Positions 7,474 through 14,131 of a stretch of 15,252 bases of DNA are shown one piece after another. The notes below the pieces were generated by a model. The model had not been told where the DNA came from. It worked only from the letters and a program-made list of their open reading frames with translations, and did not search any database. The position numbers and the translations under genes are program-made. The stretch's first letter is position 1; every line of letters starts with the position of its first letter. Source of the DNA: Crocinitomicaceae bacterium (GTDB lineage Bacteria; Bacteroidota; Bacteroidia; Flavobacteriales_D; Crocinitomicaceae); NCBI GenBank assembly GCA_016709005.1, contig JADJEU010000019.1, positions 1 through 15,252 on the forward strand, read 5' to 3'.

Positions 7474-7984
7474 TTTTTCCATCAATTATTTCTTTGGTGG
7501 TCTTTACAAATTCTTGTCTTGCGGTGTTGCTATCAGAAAACATTGTCCTAAATGCTTCCGCTGTATAATTTGCAATCTTTGCAACCTCGGTAGAGAAGGA
7601 AGAAGTTGATAGAATGACAATAGAAATTAACGCTGCACTGATGTAAATTATCCAAGGAACAAAGCGAAATATTTTTTGTAAATATTTTGGCTTATTGAAA
7701 AATGCGAAAGGTAAATCGTCTTGATGAATCTTTGCTTTATCTTCCTCATCTGCTGACATACCAAGAGGTCTGATATGACTGCTGAAAGGCAACCAACCTA
7801 AAATAAATTCTGTTCCCAATATCTTCTCCTTATACAAAGCAAACCAAGCATTGGCAAAAAGTCCGAACTCCACAATTTTGATTTTCCAAATCAAACATAT
7901 TAAAGAGTATAAGACATTTGAAATAAACAGGCACGCAAAAAATAGCATACCTAAATAAAAAGCATTGACACTAAAATATTCCAT
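7439..7984 (-). CDS. M50/RseP-like membrane protein without zinc site, N-terminal part
   Basis: The N-terminus is a membrane helix (residues 9-33), then VEFGLFANAWFALYKEKILG (38-57), GTEFILGWLPFSSHIRPLGM (57-76), a charged loop DEEDKAKIHQDD, FAFFNKPKYLQKI (93-105), and a second helix at 107-126. This order matches RseP-type site-2 proteases (RFSIGFG, KLGTEYVIALIPLGGYVKM, HAFNNK). The HExxH of the first helix aligns with SNVLY (22-26), so the zinc ligands are gone. The ATG at 7984 overlaps the Hsp70 stop (TGATG), a coupled start. The frame is lost at an A5 run (7474-7478) and would continue in 7137-7473, for about 282 residues in total. The break may be a sequencing error. I infer that it binds membrane or periplasmic polypeptides without cutting them. 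Confidence 0.72.
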   Translation of the reverse strand: MEYFSVNAFYLGMLFFACLFISNVLYSLICLIWKIKIVEFGLFANAWFALYKEKILGTEFILGWLPFSSHIRPLGMSADEEDKAKIHQDDLPFAFFNKPKYLQKIFRFVPWIIYISAALISIVILSTSSFSTEVAKIANYTAEAFRTMFSDSNTARQEFVKTTKEIIDGKMLFSLPLQCWF

Positions 7985-10482
7985 CACTTGAAACCAATTT
8001 TAGCTCTGTCTGCTTTATCATCATCATCAGGAGATTTTGGCAACAAACTAAGAAGTCCAAAATTTATTTCTCTTAATCTGTCAAAGTTTTTATTCGTGAT
8101 AGCTAAGTGTCCTGCTTCAATTAAACTTTTCGCTTGTTCCTGGTCATTAAATCTTTGAGGGTTTTCAATCAATCGTTTGAATCTTGCTTCAAGAAATGAA
8201 GGAGTTCGCCAAAGAATATTGCTTCCTAAATTAATCATTTCCTCAATTGCTTCCGTAATTTTTAAAGGTGCGCTTGAGTTAAGAAATGCTTGCTCTCTTC
8301 CAACTATCTCACCGAATATTTTTTGGTCATGGTCATTACCGTTATCGTCTAAAATTTGTTTGCACCATTCTTTATCCTCATTATACTTTATCTTTAAGAG
8401 TGCCATTTGCTTGTCCTTAGTGATTTCAAAAAACTCTTGAGCGTATTTTCTTTTCTTATCATCAAACTGATATTTTTTAGCCGTAACATCATCACTCTGT
8501 AAAGTGTTTACATTTTCTTCCAACTCATTCATTTGTTTTTTCAAAACTGTTAGTTGGTCGGCTACTTCGTAATCTTCTCTTTCTACTGCTAAAGCGGTTT
8601 CAGTTTCAATTCGTTCACTCAATGATTCAACATCGGTTTTAAGTTGGTCAACAGTAGTGCCTCTTTCTCGGTCTGTATAAGGCATGTTAAACTCTTGGTC
8701 TGACATGTGTAAATAAGCAGATATTTTAACATCATGGCTTTCTGATATTTCAATTTTAATTTCAATTTCAGTTCCTCTTAAAATGTCTCTTGAAATTTGT
8801 TTTCCATTTATTTCAAAATACCCTACTGTATTTAGTGCCTCTGCAATTGATAAATGAGAACCTTCTAAAACATGAATACGAATTTTATCTTCCGTTCCTT
8901 TTATTATTGACTTGATTAATGTGTAGGTCTTTTTAAATCTTAAAGGCAAAATAGAACCTTTTTGAAAACACAATTCAAGTTTAGTTGAATCAATAGAATC
9001 TGATTCAAGTTCTAAACAATAATCATGGGAAATAGGAGTTCCCATGGAACCCACTCCGTTTGAAATCCCGATTAATTCAACATCAGTATCAACAACATTA
9101 TTTTGTCCATCAAGAACAACGAACCTAAAAGAGTTGTAAGAATCTTTGACAAGTGGAAGGTCCTCTGAAATTCTTGAAGTAAGTTTTTTTCTTCCGCTAT
9201 CGTAACCTTTATCATCTCTGCTAATCTGATAAAATAACTCCTCTATATTTCCATCAATTCTTGCAGCAAGAATTTCAATTTCTTCTTGTGAAACTTTTTG
9301 ATAAGCAAGGCGAATTTTAATTCCACTAACTGTTTTAGTTGATTTTTCTTGTTCAAAGTTTTTCTCTTTTGTTCCCGCAAAGCGTGCTGCACCAATTGCA
9401 ATTGCTGTAATTGGTTCAATGTCGCAATTGATTGGTATTTGTAAAATTTCTTCAACACGCTTTCTTACATAAGGAATATAAGTAGAACCACCAACCATAA
9501 GAGTAAATTGAATATCGGATGGTTTTAATGAATTGCGAACAAGAATTTTCTTAATCATTTCAATCGTTCTATCAATTTCATCTTTTATTAAACTTTCAAA
9601 TTCAGAACGGGTTAAGTCCATGCTCGTATTCAATTCCTCATTAGAATCGTCAGAAATATTTTCAAGAGGAATTTCTGCCGAAGTTTTATTTGACAAAGAA
9701 ATTTTTGCTTGCTCGGATAAATAAAGCAATCGTGAATACAAAGCGTTTCGCTTTGGATTCAACGATTCGCTTTTGAGTTCATTTTCTAAGTTGTTGAATT
9801 TATAATTCTTGTTCATAAATGGAATTACAAATTTCTCAACAATCAAATTATCAAAGTCAGCACCACCAAGAAAATTGTCTCCTTCGTGGTCAAGCACTTT
9901 CATTTCTCCATCTTTTATTTTTATCAACGCAACATCAAATGTTCCACCACCTAAATCATAAACAAGCCATTGTCCATTTACTAATTCTTGTTCTTTACGC
10001 TTATTGGCATAAGCCAAACTTGCTGCAACGGGTTCAGGTAAAGTAACGACTTGTTTAAATCCTGCTAAGTAACCAGCTTCTTTTGTTGCGGTGATTTGAG
10101 GCAACTCAAAAGATGCAGGAACAGTGATAACAACTGCTTCTACCTTTTCACCAGTGTGAATAAAACCTTTTAATTCTTTTAGCACTTCGGCAGAAAGTTC
10201 AATAGGTGTTTTGGATTGATTGATGCTTGGCACTTTGAAACTTTCGGTTGTTCCCATCTTTCTTTTGAAGGTGCTAAAAACATTTTTAGAATCTTTTTCT
10301 AAATAGGTTCGTGCCCTGCTGCCAACAATAATTTTGTCGGACTTGTAATACACAACTGATGGAAGTGTTTCTCTCCCTGTCTCTAAAGGGTTTCTGAAAA
10401 CTTCAACTTCCCCTTTTACAAATTTGGCTATTGCGGAATTTGTTGTTCCTAAGTCAATGCCATAGTTAATCATCTTTTCCAT
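7984..10482 (-). CDS. Hsp70 (DnaK/HscC-like) chaperone with inserted and extended regions, 832 aa
   Basis: This is an ATP-dependent chaperone. The nucleotide-binding domain (residues 5-371) has GIDLGTTNSAIA (8-19), PEPVAASLAYA (149-159), LVYDLGGGTFDVALI (173-187) and the adenosine motif LMVGGSTYIPYV (328-339). A substrate-binding beta domain follows at about 484-600: HVLEGS, SIAEALNTVGYFEINGKQIS, RGTEIEIKIEISESHDVKIS. Between them, where DnaK has a short VLLLDV linker, lie roughly 110 extra residues (about 372-483). After the beta domain comes a long helical tail (605-815), including AVEREDYEVADQLTVLKKQM (632-651), which resembles a UVR motif. DnaK is about 640 residues. The start at 10482 is 3 bases after the GrpE-like stop; M4 (10473), preceded by GGAAAAG, is an alternative. 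The gene is intact and cytoplasmic. Confidence 0.95.
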   Translation of the reverse strand: MEKMINYGIDLGTTNSAIAKFVKGEVEVFRNPLETGRETLPSVVYYKSDKIIVGSRARTYLEKDSKNVFSTFKRKMGTTESFKVPSINQSKTPIELSAEVLKELKGFIHTGEKVEAVVITVPASFELPQITATKEAGYLAGFKQVVTLPEPVAASLAYANKRKEQELVNGQWLVYDLGGGTFDVALIKIKDGEMKVLDHEGDNFLGGADFDNLIVEKFVIPFMNKNYKFNNLENELKSESLNPKRNALYSRLLYLSEQAKISLSNKTSAEIPLENISDDSNEELNTSMDLTRSEFESLIKDEIDRTIEMIKKILVRNSLKPSDIQFTLMVGGSTYIPYVRKRVEEILQIPINCDIEPITAIAIGAARFAGTKEKNFEQEKSTKTVSGIKIRLAYQKVSQEEIEILAARIDGNIEELFYQISRDDKGYDSGRKKLTSRISEDLPLVKDSYNSFRFVVLDGQNNVVDTDVELIGISNGVGSMGTPISHDYCLELESDSIDSTKLELCFQKGSILPLRFKKTYTLIKSIIKGTEDKIRIHVLEGSHLSIAEALNTVGYFEINGKQISRDILRGTEIEIKIEISESHDVKISAYLHMSDQEFNMPYTDRERGTTVDQLKTDVESLSERIETETALAVEREDYEVADQLTVLKKQMNELEENVNTLQSDDVTAKKYQFDDKKRKYAQEFFEITKDKQMALLKIKYNEDKEWCKQILDDNGNDHDQKIFGEIVGREQAFLNSSAPLKITEAIEEMINLGSNILWRTPSFLEARFKRLIENPQRFNDQEQAKSLIEAGHLAITNKNFDRLREINFGLLSLLPKSPDDDDKADRAKIGFK

Positions 10483-10485
10483 GTG

Positions 10486-10851
10486 TTACTGATTTTGATT
10501 TTTAGTTTGAACTATAACAATTGCTTTTTGAATTATCATTTTTTGATTTCCAATTTGCCCGTAAATAATTGGTTTTAAAACTTCAATGATTTCAAGATTT
10601 TCGTGACTTGCTCCTGAAATCTTTGCATCACAATCTGTTCTTGTTTCATCATAGTTTTCTCCGATTGGGTTATGATAACTTAATCCTTGTCCATCCGATA
10701 ACATTTCATTTACAAAGAAATCTTTCAGGCGGTCAATATTTCTTTGAATGGAATTCTGTTCCTGAACTTTCTTCAATTTATTTTCAATCTCAAAAATCTG
10801 ATTGAGAATTGTCAAGTAGTTTTTTGGAATTTTTAGAGTTATATTATTCAT
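10486..10851 (-). CDS. GrpE-like nucleotide exchange factor, 121 aa
   Basis: A helical N-terminal half (residues 11-50, with heptad-like EIENKLKKVQEQNSIQRNID) is followed by a beta-rich half: HNPIGENYDETRTDCDA (60-76), ENLEIIEVLKPIIYGQIGNQ (84-103), MIIQKAIVIVQTK (105-117). This mirrors the C-terminal domain of GrpE (FDP..HEA, then I.EVL..GY...G..IRPA.V.V). It is much shorter than GrpE (about 190 aa), with a shortened coiled coil and TDC in place of HEA. The position directly before the Hsp70 gene, with a 3-base gap, supports a role as that Hsp70's dedicated exchange factor. Without a structure comparison, GrpE-like is a well-supported inference and not certain. Confidence 0.62.
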   Translation of the reverse strand: MNNITLKIPKNYLTILNQIFEIENKLKKVQEQNSIQRNIDRLKDFFVNEMLSDGQGLSYHNPIGENYDETRTDCDAKISGASHENLEIIEVLKPIIYGQIGNQKMIIQKAIVIVQTKNQNQ

Positions 10852-10865
10852 TTTATAAAAATTAT

Positions 10866-11639
10866 TTAGCGGTTAAAATCTGTTTCTGATATTTTTTTTG
10901 AATGAAAATCTCTTGAATCATTTATTCCCATTGAAGTAAATTCAATATTGAGGGATAGTTCAAAAGATGGTAAAGTCCAATGCGAAACAATGTAATCTCC
11001 TTCTCTTGTGTCGGGTTTCTTTACTTTGTAGTAGTCAAGTTTTTCACTTCCTTTTTCATAAACTGCGTCTCTCATAAATTTGACAATACATTGTCCTTCT
11101 TTGGTGAATTTTCTAAAATCTTTTCCGTAAGCGATTTTCAAATAGTATATTCCTTCGGGAATATTATTTATTGAATAATCATCTCCTGCTTTTATGTATG
11201 CGATTCTTATACATTCACCGTAAGTATCCATGAGTTTTACAACTACATCTGCGTTAGTGCCGACATGAATTAAAAGTTGATTGTCTAAATCCTTGTCATA
11301 TCTTGGAGTAATATTTTCACATTCAGGATTATCACCTGTATTTGAATTTTCCTTTTCCCAATCTTTGTATTGTTCAGATGCTTCAATTGTAATTAAATAC
11401 TTTGCTGAAACAAATCCTTCTGTTCCATAAAAGGAAATCTTCCACCAGTCGGGGTTGTCGGAATTGATTACAGAAACAACATCACCTGAAGCAAGTTTAC
11501 CAACAATTTCTGCTTTCGTGTTTGGTTCTGTTCTGACATTTAAAGTCGGTGTGTTTACTACATAAGAATCTTGTGAGTAAACTTTGTTTGATGAAAGCAA
11601 TGCAATCAAACAAAAAGAAAAGAGTAAAATATTTTTCAT
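10866..11639 (-). CDS. Secreted SH3b-domain protein, 257 aa
   Basis: A signal peptide is clear at residues 1-22 (basic start, hydrophobic core LLFSFCLIALLSS, cleavage near VYS-Q). A bacterial SH3 domain follows at about 26-85: LNVRTEPNTKAEIVGKLASG, then DWWKISFYGTEGFVSAKYL. The second half (about 105-235) is not one I can name; it contains LLIHVGTNADVVVKLMD and INNIPEGIYYLKIAYGKDF, which looks like a beta-sandwich fold seen in Bacteroidota surface or periplasmic proteins. It lacks a lipobox Cys, so it is probably periplasmic. The gene starts 12 bases after the 653-aa membrane protein gene and ends 14 bases before the GrpE-like gene, so it is part of the operon. It would place an adaptor on the outer face of the membrane. 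Confidence 0.85.
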   Translation of the reverse strand: MKNILLFSFCLIALLSSNKVYSQDSYVVNTPTLNVRTEPNTKAEIVGKLASGDVVSVINSDNPDWWKISFYGTEGFVSAKYLITIEASEQYKDWEKENSNTGDNPECENITPRYDKDLDNQLLIHVGTNADVVVKLMDTYGECIRIAYIKAGDDYSINNIPEGIYYLKIAYGKDFRKFTKEGQCIVKFMRDAVYEKGSEKLDYYKVKKPDTREGDYIVSHWTLPSFELSLNIEFTSMGINDSRDFHSKKISETDFNR

Positions 11640-11651
11640 CTGCTTATTGTT

Positions 11652-13613
11652 TTAAAATTTTATTTCTCCTGTATTCTGTGAATCTGTCGGTTGTTTTTTC
11701 TTGGTTGGTTTTGGCTTATTGGTGTTTTTCATTTTTGAATTTACGAAGGTAATAGAATCAACCTTTGAAACTTTGCTTGAATTTGATTTGCCAAAATTTA
11801 TTTCTCCTGTTGAAGATTCAGTTGAAACATTCTCTGTGTTTGGTTCGCTTGAATATTCAGTTGACTTCTTTTCTTGAAAAGAATTGGAATCGGGGTTTGG
11901 CAATTCAGAATTTCTTGAAAAAATATTATCAGTGATTCCAGAACTGTAAGTTAGAGTAGCGATTAAAGAAAGAATTAAAAACAGAAATGGAATCCATTTC
12001 TGTTTTTGTAATGACTTTTTCTTGTTAGGAAAATAATCTAAAATATGCTCGTATGAAAAAAGAAAAAAGTAATACGCTACAAATAATCTTGCTACAAAAA
12101 TGTTGAAGAAACCAACTATTGCACCGACAATAAAAATGAGTGTGTTTCTGATTATTGCACCAATTGAGAGTTCTTCTTTCTTGTATGACTTGTAGGAATA
12201 GCCAAGAGTAACTATTAAGAGTAGCAATTGAACGCTTAAAATAAAATATTGAACTGGTCGGTAGAAAAAGCCAACAGCCATGCACAAGATTAAACCAAGT
12301 GCAAAAAGGTTTGATTTTGATTTGGAAGAATTTACTTCTTCGGTAGTTTCTTGTTGTGATTTGTTTCCGTGTTCTGACTTTAATGTTATTTGTTGAACAA
12401 CTTGTTTGTCAAAATTTCTCTTGATTGTGGTGTAAGCACTTGAAACATTTTCTGCAACATCTCCATCAGCATTTATGCTGTAAGCAATACTGATTAAATC
12501 GTAAGCAACTTTGTGTTTGTGATGTGGCTCGTTGTTTACAGTAATTGCAAGCGAACGGACTTTTGTTGCAATTTGATTTCTTACACTCTGAAAATTATCT
12601 GAAAGAGAATTTAATTTTGCTGGGTTTGCTATTTCATAAATCTCTTTGTCTAGAGCGTAAAAGTCAGATGAAATGTAATTGCTTTCTCCTTCCTCTATTT
12701 CATTTGTGATTGTTTCAATTTCCGTTGCTTTTTTTTTCCACCAATTTAATAATTGATTTTCTGCTGTTTCCTTTTTGGGGGTTTCTGTTTTGGGTAAGCC
12801 ACTTGTGTAATTGTTTTTAAGCGTGTAATAATTTTTTATGATTCTTTGTTTACAAAGTCCATCTGTCTCAATGTTATTTGCAATGTCAATTATCTTGTAA
12901 GAATATTCATAAACTTTATGCTCGTTATTTATTTCTATTGCTAAGTCACAAATTGACTTTGCTAATTGATTTCTGACATTTGAAAAATAAGAGGGTAAGA
13001 GATTAAGTAATGGAACATTTACTTTTTCAAGTATGGCATTGTCAAGCCCTACGAACTTCTTGGAAAGGTATGGGCTTTTATTACTTTCAATATCTTTAGT
13101 GAACTTGCGTATTTCTTCTTCCAATTCCTTGATGAAAGAGTGTGTTGATTTGAAACATTTATCAAAATAAGCTTCGTTGGTAATTGGTTTAACAGATAAT
13201 ATTTTTGAAACTGCTTGCTGATTCCATTTTTTAAAATTGTCAAACAAAACTTTATCGTATTGTTCCGAAAATAATTGACTTATGAAATCAAGGAACTCTG
13301 GCAATTTGTAAATGCTTTCTGCTTGGTAGTTATCAAAGAAACTTATCTTGCCCGAAGTCAAAAATCTTTTTAAATGCTTATGCTGATAAATGAAAAAGTG
13401 AAATTCGCTTTTGTCTTTGTTATCTAAATCATCAATGGCTCGGATGCAATCCGATTTATTTAACTCAATGTCTTGGTGAATAATGGTGTCCGTATCTCCC
13501 AGCTCAATCTCTGCAAGCAATTTTTTCCTTGCCCGTTTGATTGTAGCGGAATTCACATCAGAAAGATTCTCTGATGTAATTTCTAATAGCTCGTATGGAT
13601 TGATATAGTGCAT
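11652..13613 (-). CDS. Membrane protein with J-like N-terminus and duplicated helical module, 653 aa
   Basis: This is the first gene of the operon. Residues 4-40 (INPYELLEITSENL, then IKRARKKLLAEIELGD) resemble the first two helices of a J-domain, but I find no HPD. Two homologous helical units of about 107 residues follow: 163-269 (LLPSYFSNVRNQLAKSICDL) and 291-401 (SLSDNFQSVRNQIATKVRSL). The membrane segments are at about 435-450, 453-471, 485-520 and 540-557. A low-complexity Ser/Thr/Lys tail ends in GEIKF, and the same pentamer-like motif occurs as GEINF at 603-607. The N-terminal part is presumably cytoplasmic and could dock the Hsp70 to the membrane. Known J-proteins need HPD to stimulate ATPase, so a classical co-chaperone activity is doubtful. 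The start at 13613 is preceded by G/A-rich sequence without a clear ribosome binding site. Confidence 0.7.
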   Translation of the reverse strand: MHYINPYELLEITSENLSDVNSATIKRARKKLLAEIELGDTDTIIHQDIELNKSDCIRAIDDLDNKDKSEFHFFIYQHKHLKRFLTSGKISFFDNYQAESIYKLPEFLDFISQLFSEQYDKVLFDNFKKWNQQAVSKILSVKPITNEAYFDKCFKSTHSFIKELEEEIRKFTKDIESNKSPYLSKKFVGLDNAILEKVNVPLLNLLPSYFSNVRNQLAKSICDLAIEINNEHKVYEYSYKIIDIANNIETDGLCKQRIIKNYYTLKNNYTSGLPKTETPKKETAENQLLNWWKKKATEIETITNEIEEGESNYISSDFYALDKEIYEIANPAKLNSLSDNFQSVRNQIATKVRSLAITVNNEPHHKHKVAYDLISIAYSINADGDVAENVSSAYTTIKRNFDKQVVQQITLKSEHGNKSQQETTEEVNSSKSKSNLFALGLILCMAVGFFYRPVQYFILSVQLLLLIVTLGYSYKSYKKEELSIGAIIRNTLIFIVGAIVGFFNIFVARLFVAYYFFLFSYEHILDYFPNKKKSLQKQKWIPFLFLILSLIATLTYSSGITDNIFSRNSELPNPDSNSFQEKKSTEYSSEPNTENVSTESSTGEINFGKSNSSKVSKVDSITFVNSKMKNTNKPKPTKKKQPTDSQNTGEIKF

Positions 13614-13626
13614 TAGAATTCAAAAA

Positions 13627-13678
13627 GGGGGGGGGGGAAAAAACCCTCATATTTTTTTGGGGGGGGGGTGTGGGGGGG
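13627..13678. other. Long G homopolymer cluster upstream of the operon
   Basis: Runs of 11, 10 and 7 G (13627-13637, 13659-13668, 13672-13678) are separated by A-rich and T-rich stretches. They sit 14-65 bases upstream of the first operon start, where promoter elements would be expected. They could form G-quadruplexes or act as a slippage switch, but runs of this length in an AT-rich genome are also a common sign of poor base calling or a weak assembly join. Confidence 0.6.
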
Positions 13679-13862
13679 AAAAAAATGAAAGTGTGTTTTG
13701 TGCGGTGGCAATAAAATTAAAAAACAAAAAATGTGCGTAGGCAAAAAATAAAACTTCATTGCGTTGGCTGGCCGGTCTGGCAGTCTGTCGTTCGGTTATG
13801 TAGTCCAAAATTGCTCGTTTCATGTCTGTCTGTTTAATGTTAGCACTGTCGTCATAGGGTTT
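13679..13862. promoter_or_regulatory. Leader region of cassette D, no clear promoter
   Basis: There is no gene here. On the minus strand this is the leader between the core box at 13863-13870 and the operon start. It holds AAAAAATAAAACTTCATT (13743-13760), an inverse copy of a sequence at 6019-6036, and TTGTGCGGTGG (13698-13708), also found at 6008-6018. I cannot point to a convincing Bacteroidota-type -7/-33 promoter (TAnnTTTG with TTG upstream), although the operon needs one somewhere here or upstream. Confidence 0.35.
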
Positions 13863-13996
13863 CCGGTAACGGTTTGCAGCTACAAGAAGTTGGCGATTTT
13901 TACCACAAATGTTCATACGAAGCACCAAAGTTTGTTGAACCAGAAAACTGTCATACGAAGCACTGAACCGCCAATTTCTTGTAGGTGCTGTTAGCA
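13863..13996 (-). repeat. attC-like recombination site 5
   Basis: The arms are GCAGCTACAAGAAGTTGGCG (13876-13895) and CGCCAATTTCTTGTAGGTGC (13969-13988), pairing at all but about two positions. The outer boxes are CCGGTAAC (13863-13870) and GTTAGCA (13990-13996). CCGGTAAC is the exact inverse of GTTACCGG at 5904-5911, so these two boxes bound cassette D. The loop carries a repeated CATACGAAGCAC (about 13914 and 13952). The sequence is very similar to site 4 apart from the compensated outer stem. Confidence 0.78.
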
Positions 13997-14046
13997 GATG
14001 CCCTTCTTGTCTGTCGTGGGTTTCGCTGTCTTTGGTGCGGTTGGAC

Positions 14047-14111
14047 AGACACACTCTTTGCCAAGTTTTGGCTTGCGTGTCGGCTTGTGCGACTTGGCAA
14101 TGTGTGTGGCT
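14047..14111. repeat. Constant-loop hairpin, copy 2
   Basis: The arms AGACACACTCTTTGCCAAG (14047-14065) and CTTGGCAATGTGTGTGGCT (14093-14111) pair at 16 of 19 positions, with a perfect inner TTGCCAAG. The 27-nt loop (14066-14092) starts TTTTGGCTTGCGTG and ends CGGCTTGTGCGA, closely matching the loop of copy 1 although the arms differ. It lies between the end of the methylase gene (14132) and attC-like site 5, the same relative place as copy 1. Confidence 0.7.
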
Positions 14112-14131
14112 GTGAAGCGTTGGCATTTCTG

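Noticed and set aside
8177..10046. Several open frames on the plus strand and in other minus frames under the Hsp70 gene
   Set aside because: They are shadows of the strongly conserved Hsp70 reading frame.
13647..14126. 159-codon open frame on the minus strand
   Set aside because: It runs across the G-run cluster, attC-like site 5 and hairpin copy 2, has no family resemblance, and follows repeat structure.
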